Shown in pieces: positions 37,770-47,113 of a DNA stretch of 64,000 bases (positions within the stretch are counted from its first letter, which is position 1; every line of letters starts with the position of its first letter). The notes beneath the pieces were generated by a model. It worked only from the letters and a program-made list of their open reading frames with translations, did not search any database and was not told the DNA's origin. The stretch spans positions 124,001 to 188,000 of the forward strand of contig NZ_JBJMAW010000003.1 of the NCBI RefSeq assembly GCF_046600735.1. Direction: 5' to 3'. Source of the DNA: Novilysobacter_A longmucuonensis (lineage in GTDB: Bacteria > Pseudomonadota > Gammaproteobacteria > Xanthomonadales > Xanthomonadaceae). A program made the position numbers and the translations under genes.

Positions 37770-38200
37770 GCCGTCCGGTCCGGTGCGGTTGGCCGCCGCC
37801 CGGCATCGCTGGGGCGGTGCGCACGGTGCGGCGATCGCGCGCGACGCAGTAGCAACTATCGCTAGCGCGGCACCCATACGGTCGCAGCGGTGGCCTGTCG
37901 AGCAGCGCGATCCGGCAGGGCCGACAGCTACGAAGTGGAGCTGTGTAGTGGAGCTGTGTGAGCAGACCATCACCCGTCGTTGAGACTCTGCGCAATCGCG
38001 CGACATCACCTGCGCACCTCGACGCCGGTGATGTCGCTTGCCGAACGCAATTCAAGACAGGCGGCTCAGCACGGGCGCCTCAGCGCAGGTAGGGCGCCAC
38101 GTTGTTGGCGATCGTCTCGAACTCGGCGTCGGTCAGCGGAATGCCGGTGCGATACGCCTGCCCGACACTGCTGGGCCGGGGTGGCCACCCGGCGGGCCAA
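37770..38200. other. spacer with coding-like minus-strand tail
   Basis: Mostly empty. On the minus strand about 38160-38080 reads AYRTGIPLTDAEFETIANNV followed by APYLR and a stop, which looks like the C-terminus of a protein in a different frame from the lipoprotein gene at 38201-38593. The parent is not recognised. Confidence 0.3.
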
Positions 38201-38593
38201 TCAGCGCGCGGCGAGCGCTTCTGTCACCTGGCAGTCCGGCCGTGGGTTGTCGGCTTCGCCGCTGACGCACAGGCGGAAATGCGGCAGCCCGGTGATCTGG
38301 CGACTGTCGCCATCGGCCAGCACGAAACGCTCCAGTGGCTGGTCGGCACAGTCGTCGCCGCGCGCGCCGCTTGCGGCCGGCGCCGGCGCGCAGGCGTCGG
38401 GCAGCACGGTGTAGTGGCACTGCCCGCTGGCACTGCGCAGGCACTCGAAGCGGGCGACGCCGGCCTGCACCACCGTGCGGCTGTGCAGGGTGTCGGTGCC
38501 ATCGACGTGGGTGCGGGTGACGTAGGTGCTGCCGCCGACATCGCAGCCGTACAGCGAGAGCACGAAAGAGCACAGGGCGATGAGTTTGTTCAC
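38201..38593 (-). CDS. small predicted lipoprotein
   Basis: A 130-residue protein. A short signal ends with LYGC (Cys17), a lipobox. The mature part has six further Cys, including CLRSASGQCHYTVLPDAC and CADQPLERFVL, so disulfides are likely. The family is unknown. The stop lies next to coding-like sequence in another frame (38080-38160), so a frameshifted longer protein is possible. Confidence 0.6.
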   Translation of the reverse strand: MNKLIALCSFVLSLYGCDVGGSTYVTRTHVDGTDTLHSRTVVQAGVARFECLRSASGQCHYTVLPDACAPAPAASGARGDDCADQPLERFVLADGDSRQITGLPHFRLCVSGEADNPRPDCQVTEALAAR

Positions 38594-38660
38594 GGGTCAC
38601 CTCGTCGATGAGGGCGGGTCGGTGTCGGCTTCGGGCAGTTCGAAGCACGCGGTTTTTGCT

Positions 38661-38690
38661 CGTCATCCCGCCTTCGCGGGCATGACAACG
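38661..38690. repeat. short palindrome CGTCATCCCG...CGGGCATGACAACG
   Basis: A hairpin of the widespread GTCATCCCGC / GCGGGCATGAC type, located between the lipoprotein gene and the LytTR regulator gene stop. Confidence 0.6.
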
Positions 38691-38706
38691 TGGGGGGGCG
38701 ACGCGG

Positions 38707-39501
38707 TCACATGTGCCGGAACAGCGCCATGAACGGCGCGCTGACGGCCAGGGTTTCGGGCCGCGACTTGAGCCGCACGGTGCCGCGGCCGCTGTCATCG
38801 CGGACCACGCCGGCGATCGCCTTGAGGTTGACGATGGTGGAGCGGTGGATCTGCTTGAACGTGCCGGTATCAAGCACGGTGAGCAGCTCGCGGATCGGGG
38901 TGCGCAGCAGCGCCTCGCCCTCGGCGGTGGCGACGGTCGTGTACTTGTTGTCGGCGCGGAAGTAGGCGACGTCGTCGACCAGGATCAGCCGGGTCTCGCG
39001 GCCGGCGCTGGCGGTGATCCAGGTCAGCGGCTCGGGACCGCCGGCGCGCGGCAGGGCAGTGCCGAGACGTTCGAGCAGGTTGGCCAGCGCGGCGGCATCG
39101 GGATGGCCGGTACGCGCTTGCAGCCGTTGCACGGTGGCGGCCAGCCGCTCCGGGGCGATCGGCTTGAGCAGGTAGTCGATCGCGCCGCGCTCGAAGGCAT
39201 CGATGGCGTACTGGTCGTATGCGGTCACGAACACGATCTGGGTCCGCGGGCTGGCCTGCGCGGCCGCGGCGGCGACCTCCAGCCCGTTCAGGCCGGGCAT
39301 CCGGATGTCGAGGAAGGCGACTTCCGGCTGGTGTTCGGCCAGGGCCTCCAGCGCACCCGCGCCGTCCTCGCATTCGGCCACGATCCGCAGCTGCGGCCAG
39401 GCCTGCCCGAGCCGGTCGATCAGCGCCTGGCGCAGCAGCGCTTCGTCCTCGGCGATGACGCAGGTCACCGCGGCGCCGCTGGTGGTCGGGTTGTCAGACA
39501 T
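38707..39501 (-). CDS. LytTR-family response regulator
   Basis: A 264-residue regulator. The receiver domain (about residues 13-130) has the acidic pair at IAEDE (16-20), phosphoacceptor Asp65 in FLDIRMPG and the Lys of LLKPI. The LytTR DNA-binding domain (about 160-262) shows VDDVAYFRADNKYTTVATAEG and FKQIHRSTIVNLKAI. It overlaps the end of the histidine kinase gene by 8 bp and forms a two-component pair with it, like AlgZ/AlgR or LytS/LytR. Confidence 0.92.
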   Translation of the reverse strand: MSDNPTTSGAAVTCVIAEDEALLRQALIDRLGQAWPQLRIVAECEDGAGALEALAEHQPEVAFLDIRMPGLNGLEVAAAAAQASPRTQIVFVTAYDQYAIDAFERGAIDYLLKPIAPERLAATVQRLQARTGHPDAAALANLLERLGTALPRAGGPEPLTWITASAGRETRLILVDDVAYFRADNKYTTVATAEGEALLRTPIRELLTVLDTGTFKQIHRSTIVNLKAIAGVVRDDSGRGTVRLKSRPETLAVSAPFMALFRHM

Positions 39502-40747
39502 GATGGGTCTCGCGTTCGGCGCCCGCCGGCACGGTGATCGTCGCGGCCACGCCGGCCGGGAAGTTGGCGACCACCGCCAACGCGGCCTCGCCGCCGAACA
39601 CCAGGCGCAAGCGCTCGCGCACGTTCTTCAGGCCGATGCCGGTGCCGCTGGTCTTGGTGTTGAAGCCGTCGCCGTCGTCGGCCACGGTCACCGCCACCAC
39701 GCCGTCGCTGCGGCGCGCGCGGATCCACACGGTGCCGCCGCCGGTGCGCGGCTCCAGCCCGTGCTTGATCGCGTTCTCGACCAGGGTCTGCAGCATCATC
39801 GGCGGCAGCGCGGTGGCGCGCAGGGTCTCCGGTACGTCGACCTGCACGGTGAGCCGCGGCCCCATGCGAATCTTGAGGATCTCCAGGTAGGCCAGCGCGC
39901 GCTCCAGTTCCGCGCCCAGGCTGGACAGCTCATCGTCGGTGCGCGGCAGCGAATGACGCAGGTACTGGATCAGGTAGCCCAGCATCTGGTCGGCGCGCGG
40001 CGGGTCGCTGCGGGTCAGCAACTGCGCGCTGGCCAGCGTGTTGTAGAGGAAGTGCGGCTCGACCTGCGCGTGCAGCAGACTGAGCTTGGCGACGGTGAGC
40101 TCCTTTTCGGTCACGGTCTGCGCCGCCTCGGCCTTCTCGTTGCGGCGGCGCTCGGCGACGCGGCGGCTGATGGCGCGGGTGATCGCCTCGGCGTTCTCGA
40201 AGTTGGTGCCGTCATCGACCAGGAACCAGTCGCTCCACGCCGGTGACTCGGGCTCGCAGATCAGCGTCACGCTGCCGCTGTCGTGGCCGGGGGTGACGGT
40301 GGCGAAGATCCGGTTGCGTGGGATGCCGAACCACGACAGCGGGTTCCAGCGCCCGCCCAGGCGCTCGATGTCGACATCCGGCCGGGCGACCTTCGCCCGC
40401 ACCTGCAGGCTGTCGCGGGCGCTCTCGACCTGCATGACGCGCGGCAGTTCACGGATCGCTGCGTCGAGCAGGTCGAATGCCTCGCCGGCCTCCAGCGGGA
40501 TCTCCACCTGCCGGCGCTGGCGGTTGGCGATCGCGGCCTTGTCGATGTGTCCGGCGATCAGCCGCACCCGGCCCAGGTGCGAGAAGGCCCCGGCGACCAC
40601 CAGCGCCATCGTGAGCATGCCGGCGATCACGATCGGCCATTCGATCCAGCCGATCAGCGGCAGGTTGGACCACAGTGCGGCGACCAGGAAGATCGCCAGC
40701 ATCCAGGCGATGGCGATGCGCAGGACGAAGAAGGTGCTCTTGATCAC
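39494..40747 (-). CDS. LytS-type sensor histidine kinase
   Basis: A 417-residue kinase. Two membrane helices lie at the N-terminus (about residues 6-25 and 34-55). A region without known sensor follows. The His_kinase domain has AQVEPHFLYNTLASAQLL with the phosphorylated His, then LPPMMLQTLVENAIKHGLEP (N box) and DGDGFNTKTSGTGIGLKNVRERL (G boxes). It is the partner of the LytTR regulator. Start: GTG 40747 has a GGGA site 7 nt before it; ATG 40786 is an alternative without one. Confidence 0.88.
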   Translation of the reverse strand: MIKSTFFVLRIAIAWMLAIFLVAALWSNLPLIGWIEWPIVIAGMLTMALVVAGAFSHLGRVRLIAGHIDKAAIANRQRRQVEIPLEAGEAFDLLDAAIRELPRVMQVESARDSLQVRAKVARPDVDIERLGGRWNPLSWFGIPRNRIFATVTPGHDSGSVTLICEPESPAWSDWFLVDDGTNFENAEAITRAISRRVAERRRNEKAEAAQTVTEKELTVAKLSLLHAQVEPHFLYNTLASAQLLTRSDPPRADQMLGYLIQYLRHSLPRTDDELSSLGAELERALAYLEILKIRMGPRLTVQVDVPETLRATALPPMMLQTLVENAIKHGLEPRTGGGTVWIRARRSDGVVAVTVADDGDGFNTKTSGTGIGLKNVRERLRLVFGGEAALAVVANFPAGVAATITVPAGAERETHHV

Positions 40748-40953
40748 GATGTTTCCCGGTGGGCTGGATTGATTGCGACCGAGCATAGCGAGGCACGCCG
40801 CGGCATTGGCGCGCGCTGCGACGGATGCGGGAATGCGGCGACGAAACCGGGTGGCGCGGGACCGAAGGACTGGCCGGGCCCACGCGCGCGCGCGGGTTCG
40901 AGCCGGAACAGGCCCGGCCCGCAGGGCGACCCCGAGAGCGGCCGATGCCAGCA

Positions 40954-40980
40954 ACAAAAAACCCCGCCGTAGCGGGGTCC
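40954..40980 (-). terminator. rho-independent terminator for the 41055-41579 gene
   Basis: ACCCCGC-CGTA-GCGGGGT at 40961-40978. The A-run on the plus strand before it (40955-40961) becomes a T-run when read on the minus strand. Confidence 0.75.
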
Positions 40981-41006
40981 CGTTCTTGTATCCGGCGCGG
41001 ATGGTC

Positions 41007-41036
41007 GCGTAGCGCGGAGCTTGCTCCGCTGCGTGC
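41007..41036. repeat. short palindrome GCGGAGCTTGCTCCGC
   Basis: Hairpin GCGGAGC-TT-GCTCCGC just after the 41055-41579 gene. A related GCGGAGCAAGCTCCGC hairpin lies at about 53935-53950 and a cousin at 53894-53915. Confidence 0.6.
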
Positions 41037-41054
41037 CCCCCTCCGGACGAACCG

Positions 41055-41579
41055 CTACCGTGCTGCGGCGGCGCCGGGCGTCTCCCCGGCCAGCGCGTCC
41101 AGTTGCGCCGCCAGGCGCAGCACCTGCGCGCGCTGGCGTTGGAGGTCGGTGGCGACGTTGATGTTCATCTCGGCAATGGAGCCACGCAACGCGGCCAGCT
41201 GTTGCGCGTTGATGTCGCCGCCTGATGCGTCGACCCGGCCGAGCGCCGCGGCGGCTTGCTGCAGGTGGGTACTGGCGGTGCCGAAATTGCGCTGGTCCAG
41301 GTCGATCGCCGTGCGATAGAGGCCGGCGCGCGCCAGCAGCAATTGATGGCGGCTGTTGGCCGCCGACAGGTCCTGCTGCGCCTGCTGGAGCCGGCCTTCG
41401 ACCGCGGCGATGCGCTGCTCGTGCTCGGACTGCTGCGCACTGAGCTGGCTGCGGGTCTGGAAATGGCCCCACAGGTACACGCCCAGCAGGAGCAACGCGA
41501 CCACGACGACACCGATCAGGATGTTTCGGGTCGGCGTGGAAGGCTTTGCGGTGCGTGCGGTGGAATCGGTCGTATTCAT
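41055..41579 (-). CDS. single-pass membrane protein with coiled coil
   Basis: A 174-residue protein. A cytoplasmic start of about 18 residues is followed by one helix (ILIGVVVVALLLLGVYLWG, about 20-38). A long Gln/Ala-rich coiled coil comes next (about 40-75), then more helices to the end. There is no Cys and no recognised domain. It might be an envelope tether or a chaperone-like protein (the layout resembles HemX/YbgF-like proteins), but nothing decides. A strong terminator follows, so it is a one-gene unit. Confidence 0.65.
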   Translation of the reverse strand: MNTTDSTARTAKPSTPTRNILIGVVVVALLLLGVYLWGHFQTRSQLSAQQSEHEQRIAAVEGRLQQAQQDLSAANSRHQLLLARAGLYRTAIDLDQRNFGTASTHLQQAAAALGRVDASGGDINAQQLAALRGSIAEMNINVATDLQRQRAQVLRLAAQLDALAGETPGAAAAR

Positions 41580-41980
41580 GCGGTTTGCCTGGTTGGGTCG
41601 GAGCGAGGCCGCGTGGGTCGGAACGTCATCCTACTGTGATCGGTTCAGGATCGGGTGAAAGGCGCTGTCGCGGGTGGTTTGTAGGAGCGCCCCATGCATC
41701 CCACCCCCATGTGGGGCGCGAGGCTCTTCGGTCAGGTGACGCGTCGGTCGGGATGCATGGCGATCGTGCCCATGGGGCGCTCCTACAGAGGTGTGCGGGA
41801 GTCTGGACGGGCTGGTCGGGCGGCGTCTGCAGTGGTTTGGCGAATTCGACGGAATTCATCGGCCCTGCGATGCCGAAGCCCTGCCATCCAGGCGCATGGC
41901 GGCCGCGGTTTACCGTGCTGTCACTGGGTTGGACCGAACATGTCCGCCCGTGACCTGGAGGTCTCCAGCAGGAGCCGAAC
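41580..41980. other. spacer with an interspersed palindrome
   Basis: Holds a TGTAGGAGCGCCCCATGCAT...ATGGGGCGCTCCTACA pair at 41680-41787. No gene is seen. A CAGGAGCC ribosome-binding site precedes the ATG at 41981. Confidence 0.6.
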
Positions 41981-42346
41981 ATGAGCACAGCACCCACCCC
42001 GGACCGCGCCGAGCAGGGCGCGTCACGCCTGACCCCGCGTCCGCCCGGCACCCCCGGCGATGAGGCTTCCGGCTATGGCGACAGCAATCCGGTCGGCCGC
42101 AACGCGGGCGACGGCGGCCGCTCGGCTGCATCCGGCGACGAGAGCACATCCGACCACCAGCGCCGTGATCGCGACGATGCGAAGGACCCGCCGATCGGAT
42201 CGGCGCTCGCCTCCGCCGGCGCCGGCAACGGCGCCAGCTCCGGATCGGCCAGCCTGGGCGCCACCTCCGGCGGGGAGCGCGCGTCGGCAGGCCCGGCTGA
42301 TGGCAGCCGTTCCTCGCGCGACCATCGCAACAGCCTGGAAGACTGA
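41981..42346 (+). CDS. low-complexity hydrophilic protein
   Basis: A 121-residue protein rich in Gly, Ser, Ala, Asp and Arg, without hydrophobic core and with no Cys or Trp. It looks fully disordered, as stress-linked small proteins of this kind often do. The ribosome-binding site CAGGAGCC in front of the ATG supports it. Whether it is a real gene is not certain; two open reading frames of similar kind occur at 56717-56995 and 62411-62605. Confidence 0.5.
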   Translation: MSTAPTPDRAEQGASRLTPRPPGTPGDEASGYGDSNPVGRNAGDGGRSAASGDESTSDHQRRDRDDAKDPPIGSALASAGAGNGASSGSASLGATSGGERASAGPADGSRSSRDHRNSLED

Positions 42347-42363
42347 AGCTTCCGCCCGCGCCC

Positions 42364-42466
42364 CGTAGGAGCGCCTTCAGCCGCGATCGCTTCAATGTAG
42401 GAGCGACGTAGTCGCGACCGCGGCAGTGATCGCACCCGCGCGGTCGCGGCGCACGACGCTCCTTCA
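42364..42466. repeat. interspersed palindromic elements, TGTAGGAGCG family, tandem and partly decayed
   Basis: GTAGGAGCGCCTTCAGCCGC followed 32 bp later by TGTAGGAGCGACGTAGTCGC, then an inverted GCGGTCGCGGCGCACGACGC arm. This is a nested or composite copy. Confidence 0.65.
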
Positions 42467-42617
42467 GGGGCTGTGGCGTGTGGAAGGCCCTCGGCTCACG
42501 CCGCTCCGACCTGCCCGTCCGCGGGAGCCGCCAGATATCGCTGCTTTGGCCGTTATAGGCATTGATGCTGGCGATTGACGCCAGGATGGCGGGCGTTACG
42601 CGTTGCCGGAGGTGGCG

Positions 42618-45600
42618 TTGGAGCACAGACAACCGATTGCCGCGCGCCTGTGGCCGGCCCTGCTGGCGCTGCTGGTGATGCCGGGCGCGGCTGGCGCGGC
42701 GGCGCCGGAGGCCTGCGCGCGCGCCCTCAGCCAGCATCGCGTGCAGACCTGGGACCAGAACGACGGGCTGCCGCAGGACGCGGTGCTGTCGCTGGCGCAG
42801 ACGCCCGATGGCTTCCTCTGGGTCGGCATGGAGGACGGGATCGCGCGCTTTGACGGCAGCGTGTTCGAGCCGGTCGCCCTGGACCCCACGGCGGGCATTG
42901 CATCGGACCTGATCGGCACGCTGGCGGTGGACGGCGACGGCACCCTTTACGCCGGCACCGGCACGTCCGGGGTACTGACGGTCGGCGCCGACGCCCAGGT
43001 GCAGCCCGATGCCCGCGCCTGGCCGCCACAACCGGTCGAGGCGCTGCTGGTGGATGGATCGCAACGCTGGGCCGGGCTGCGTGGCAACGGGCTGGTCGAC
43101 TTCCGCAGCGACACGCCGGTGGTGATCGGGCCGGAACAGGGCCTGGGCGGGCTGCGGGTGACGGCGCTGGCGCCGCGTAGGCAGGGCGGGTTCTGGCTCG
43201 GGCTGGGCGCCGGCGGAGTGCAGTGGCACGACGAGCAGGGCTTCCACCGTCTGCCGCAGTTGCAGGCGCTGGGCGAGATGTACGTCGAGGACGTGCTGGA
43301 AGACCGCCACGGCGACCTGTGGCTGGCCACCCGCGACGGCCTGTACCGGGTGTCCGGTGGTGATTCGGTGCGGCGCTACGGGCCGCAGGACGGACTGCAC
43401 TCGAGCTTCATCAGGAGCCTGCTGGAGGACCGCCGCGGCCACCTCTGGGTCGGCACGATCGGCGACGGTATCGGCCGGCTGTGCGGCGAGCGCTTCGACT
43501 TCCTCGGGGTCGAGCAGGGCATCCCGCCGGCGCCGGTGGAGGATCTGCTGGAGGACCACGAGGGCGGGATCTGGCTTGCCAGTGCCGGCCTGGTACGGCT
43601 GTCCGAAGGCGCCGCCCTGCCATTGACGGCCAACCAGGGATTGCCCGACAAGCCGGTCCTGCCGATCCTGCAGGACCGCGCCGAAGTGATGTGGATCGGT
43701 ACGTTCGGCGGCGGTCTGGTGCGCCGGGGGGACGGTGTCTCGCAGGTGCTGACCACGCGCGATGGACTGTCCAGCGACGTCATCCTGGCGTTGGCGCAGG
43801 GTCCCGGCGGCGATCTGTGGGTCGGCACGCGCGACGGGCTGGACCGCCTGCAGGCCGACGGCCGGGTGGTGCGCCGCTACGACCAGGGCGACGGCTTGCC
43901 CAGCGCCACCATGACCTCGCTTTTGCAGGACGGTGACCGGCTGTGGGTCGGCACGGTCGCCGGGCTGGCCACGATCGAAGCCGGCGCGGCCCGCGCGCAA
44001 CCGGTGCCCGGCGGCAGTGTCGGGGCCAACGTGGTCATGCTGTTCCAGGATTCCGCCGGCGAGCTGTGGGTCGGCACCGACGGCGCCGGGCTGTTCCGCG
44101 TGCGCGATGGCCGGGTGGAGCCGGTGCCGTTCGCCGCGCAGTTGCCGAGCACCTCGGTGTTCGCCATGCAGGAGACCTCGCCGGGCGTGCTGTGGATGGC
44201 GACCGGGCGCGGACTGGCGCGCTGGGACGGCGAACGGTTCGGCACGGTGACCTCGCGTCAGGGCCTGCCCTCGGACGTCCTGGTCTCGCTGCTGCACGAT
44301 CCCTCCGGGCATCTCTGGGCGGGCGGGTACCGCGGCGTATACGCCATTGCGCTGGACGCGCTCGAGCGGGCCGCCGCCGAGCACGGCATGGTCGGCGACG
44401 TGCGGATCTTCTCCGAGTCCGACGGCATGCCCAGTTCGGAGACCAACGGCGGGGTGCAGCCGGCAGCCTGGCGCGACGCCCGCGGCCGGCTGTGGTTCTC
44501 CACCCGTGACGGCGCCGCGGTGTTCGACCCGGCGCGGCTGCCGGACCGCGCCCGCGCGCCGCAAGTGGTGCTGCGCGGGATCCGTGCCGACGACCAGCGC
44601 CAGCCGCTGGCGTCGCCCATCGCGCTGGCGCCGTATCCGGAGCTGCTCGAGATCGCCTACGTCGCGCCGTCGTTCTCACGGCCGCAGGCGGTGCGCTACG
44701 AATACCGGCTGGCCGGGTTCGACGACGACTGGTATCGGGCCGGCACCGAGAAGACCGCGGTCTACCGGCAGCTGCCGCCGGGAAACTTCCGCTTCCAGGT
44801 GCGCGCACGCAGCGGGGGGGGGACGTGGTCGGATCCGGCGACGATCGCCATCCGCGTCGAGCCGCACCTGGCGCAGACGCTGTGGTTCCGCGTCGGCACG
44901 GTGCTGCTGGCGTTGCTGGCCGCCGTCGCCCTGCTGCGTCACCGGCTGCGGCGGCGCGATGCACGCAGCCAGCAGCTCCAGCAGGCGCAGAAGCTCGAAT
45001 CGATCGGCCACCTGACCGGCGGCATCGCGCACGATTTCAACAACGTGCTGGTCGCCATCGTGCAGAGCACCGACGCGCTGTCGGCCGCGCTGCCACGCAA
45101 CCATCCGCTGCAGGCCGGCACCCGCGAGATCCTGCATGCCACCGACCTGGGCGCGGCGCTGACTACTCAGTTGCTGGCGTTCGCCCGGCGCGAGGAGAGC
45201 CGGCCGCAGTGGGTCGACCTGGCCCGGGAGGTCGCCGACATGGAGGCGTTCCTGCGGCGGCTCATCCCAGGCTCGGTCCGGATCGAATCGCACTACGACC
45301 CGGTCGGCCGCTGCCGCATCGACCCGGTCCACCTGCAGCAGATCGTGCTGAACCTGGTGCTGAATGCACGCGACGCGATGCCCGGGGGCGGCAAGATGAG
45401 CTTGCGCCTGTCGGCCGCCGGCCGCCAGGTGGTCGCATCGCAACTGCTGCCGGCTGACGGACGCTATGCCTGCCTGAGCGTACGCGACACCGGCGCCGGC
45501 ATCACCCCGGCGACGCGCGAGCGGATCTTCGAGCCGTTCTTCACCACCAAGGCGCGTGGCGCCGGCACCGGCCTGGGCCTGGCGGTGATCTACGGCATCG

Positions 45601-47021
45601 TGCAGAAGGCCGGCGGCGGGATCGGGGTGGACAGCGAGCCCGGCCGCGGCGCGGCCTTCCATGTGTTCCTGCCGGTGGAGCAGGCGGCGCATCCGGAGGA
45701 CCACGCAGGGGCAGCCGGTGCGGCCGCTGCGCAGCCCGACCCGGACGGTGCCTCGCCCCCCGCCGCCCGTGCCCCGGCGGCCGCCAACGCGACCGCACCG
45801 GCGCCGGCCGCTGCCGAAGCGGCGCAGCTCGGCCAGGGGGCGGGTGACCGGTTGCTGGTGCTGGACGATGACGAGGCCGTCGCCCGCTCGCTGGCGCTGG
45901 CCGCCGGCAGCGACGGCTTCGAGGTGCGCATCAGCCACGTCCCCGCGGATTTCTTTCAGCAGGTGCGGCAATGGCAGCCCAGCCACGTCATCGTCGACCT
46001 GGTGATGCCGGACATGGACGGGATCGAGGTGCTGCGCGCACTGGCCGACAGCGGTTACCGCGGGCGCACCGCGGTGATGAGCGGCATGGGCGCCAAGGTG
46101 CTGGAGGCCGCGCGCCGCTCCGGTGCCGAGCGTGGCCTTGAGATCGCCGGCGTGCTGGTCAAACCGTTCCGCGCCGACAACATCCGCAGCGTGCTGCGCG
46201 GTCCGGTCGCCAACGGCGCGTTGCGGCCGTCACTGGCGAGGCTGGACCAGGAGCTGTTGTTCGAGCGGGATCTGTCCAAGGCGGTGCAGCGCGGCGAGCT
46301 GGTCCAGCACTACCAGCCCGAGATCGACCTGCTGACCGGCCATCCGGTCGGCTTCGAGTCACTGGTGCGCTGGCAGCACCCCGCGCGCGGACTGGTCTAT
46401 CCCGACCAGTTCATCCCGCTGGCCGAACGCTCGGGCCTGATCGGGCCGCTGACCCTGGCGGTCATCCGCTCCAGCCTTGCCTGGCTGGCCAGCGTTGCAC
46501 CCGACTCCGAGCTGGGCGTCTCCATCAACCTGTCGGCGCGCAGTCTGGAGGACCCCTCGATCTTCGAGGTACTGCACCAGCAATGCGAACACTGGGGCCT
46601 GGCGCCGGGGCGGATCACCCTGGAGCTGACCGAAACCAGTGCGATGCTCGACGCGGTCGATGCGCTCGACACCCTCACCCGCTTGCGGCTGAAGGGCTAC
46701 CAGCTGGCGATCGACGATTTCGGCACCGGATTCTCCTCGATGCTGCAACTGGCCCGGCTGCCGTTCTCGCAGATCAAGATCGACAAGTCGTTCGTGATGT
46801 CGATGGGTGTATCCAGCGAGTCGCGCAAAATCGTGGAATCCACCATCAGCCTCGGTCGCGCGCTGGGACTGACCACCGTGGCCGAAGGCGTGGAGGACGC
46901 CGACTCGCTGCAGGCATTGCGCGAGCTGGGTTGCGAGCGCGCGCAGGGCTACCACGTGGCGCGGCCGATGGACAAAGTGGCCGCGCGGCGCTGGCTGGAG
47001 CAGCGGCGCGCTTCGGTGTAG
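42618..47021 (+). CDS. hybrid propeller-histidine kinase-receiver-EAL signalling protein
   Basis: A 1467-residue protein. Order: signal peptide or anchor (to about residue 30); two-component propeller repeats (about 40-620, repeated GxLWVGT-type blades); Y_Y_Y domain (about 655-750); one membrane helix (about 755-775); histidine kinase with His805 in GGIAHDFNN and ATPase boxes; a Pro/Ala linker (about 1030-1080); a receiver with Asp1127 in IVDLVMPD; and a C-terminal EAL domain with ESLVRW, INLSARS, ELTETS, IDDFGTGFSS, IDKSFV and AEGVED, all intact, so it should cleave c-di-GMP. The TTG at 42618 follows GGAGG; TTG 42603 is an alternative. Its TAG stop lies in a repeat. Confidence 0.88.
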   Translation: MEHRQPIAARLWPALLALLVMPGAAGAAAPEACARALSQHRVQTWDQNDGLPQDAVLSLAQTPDGFLWVGMEDGIARFDGSVFEPVALDPTAGIASDLIGTLAVDGDGTLYAGTGTSGVLTVGADAQVQPDARAWPPQPVEALLVDGSQRWAGLRGNGLVDFRSDTPVVIGPEQGLGGLRVTALAPRRQGGFWLGLGAGGVQWHDEQGFHRLPQLQALGEMYVEDVLEDRHGDLWLATRDGLYRVSGGDSVRRYGPQDGLHSSFIRSLLEDRRGHLWVGTIGDGIGRLCGERFDFLGVEQGIPPAPVEDLLEDHEGGIWLASAGLVRLSEGAALPLTANQGLPDKPVLPILQDRAEVMWIGTFGGGLVRRGDGVSQVLTTRDGLSSDVILALAQGPGGDLWVGTRDGLDRLQADGRVVRRYDQGDGLPSATMTSLLQDGDRLWVGTVAGLATIEAGAARAQPVPGGSVGANVVMLFQDSAGELWVGTDGAGLFRVRDGRVEPVPFAAQLPSTSVFAMQETSPGVLWMATGRGLARWDGERFGTVTSRQGLPSDVLVSLLHDPSGHLWAGGYRGVYAIALDALERAAAEHGMVGDVRIFSESDGMPSSETNGGVQPAAWRDARGRLWFSTRDGAAVFDPARLPDRARAPQVVLRGIRADDQRQPLASPIALAPYPELLEIAYVAPSFSRPQAVRYEYRLAGFDDDWYRAGTEKTAVYRQLPPGNFRFQVRARSGGGTWSDPATIAIRVEPHLAQTLWFRVGTVLLALLAAVALLRHRLRRRDARSQQLQQAQKLESIGHLTGGIAHDFNNVLVAIVQSTDALSAALPRNHPLQAGTREILHATDLGAALTTQLLAFARREESRPQWVDLAREVADMEAFLRRLIPGSVRIESHYDPVGRCRIDPVHLQQIVLNLVLNARDAMPGGGKMSLRLSAAGRQVVASQLLPADGRYACLSVRDTGAGITPATRERIFEPFFTTKARGAGTGLGLAVIYGIVQKAGGGIGVDSEPGRGAAFHVFLPVEQAAHPEDHAGAAGAAAAQPDPDGASPPAARAPAAANATAPAPAAAEAAQLGQGAGDRLLVLDDDEAVARSLALAAGSDGFEVRISHVPADFFQQVRQWQPSHVIVDLVMPDMDGIEVLRALADSGYRGRTAVMSGMGAKVLEAARRSGAERGLEIAGVLVKPFRADNIRSVLRGPVANGALRPSLARLDQELLFERDLSKAVQRGELVQHYQPEIDLLTGHPVGFESLVRWQHPARGLVYPDQFIPLAERSGLIGPLTLAVIRSSLAWLASVAPDSELGVSINLSARSLEDPSIFEVLHQQCEHWGLAPGRITLELTETSAMLDAVDALDTLTRLRLKGYQLAIDDFGTGFSSMLQLARLPFSQIKIDKSFVMSMGVSSESRKIVESTISLGRALGLTTVAEGVEDADSLQALRELGCERAQGYHVARPMDKVAARRWLEQRRASV

Positions 47022-47089
47022 GAGCGCGGCAAGTCGCGACCGCGTCAATCATCGCGCTAGCGCGATCGCGGCTGAAGCCGCTCCTACAA
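47018..47089. repeat. interspersed palindromic element, TGTAGGAGCG family
   Basis: Left arm TGTAGGAGCGCGGCAAGTCG, right arm CGGCTGAAGCCGCTCCTACA. The first TAG is the stop codon of the EAL hybrid gene. Confidence 0.85.
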
Positions 47090-47113
47090 AAGCTTTGGCT
47101 TGTGCCGCGCGCG

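Noticed and set aside
41910..44564. An 884-codon minus-strand frame opposite the hybrid kinase gene
   Set aside because: Repetitive Gln/Arg/His composition produced by the antisense of propeller repeats; no motif.
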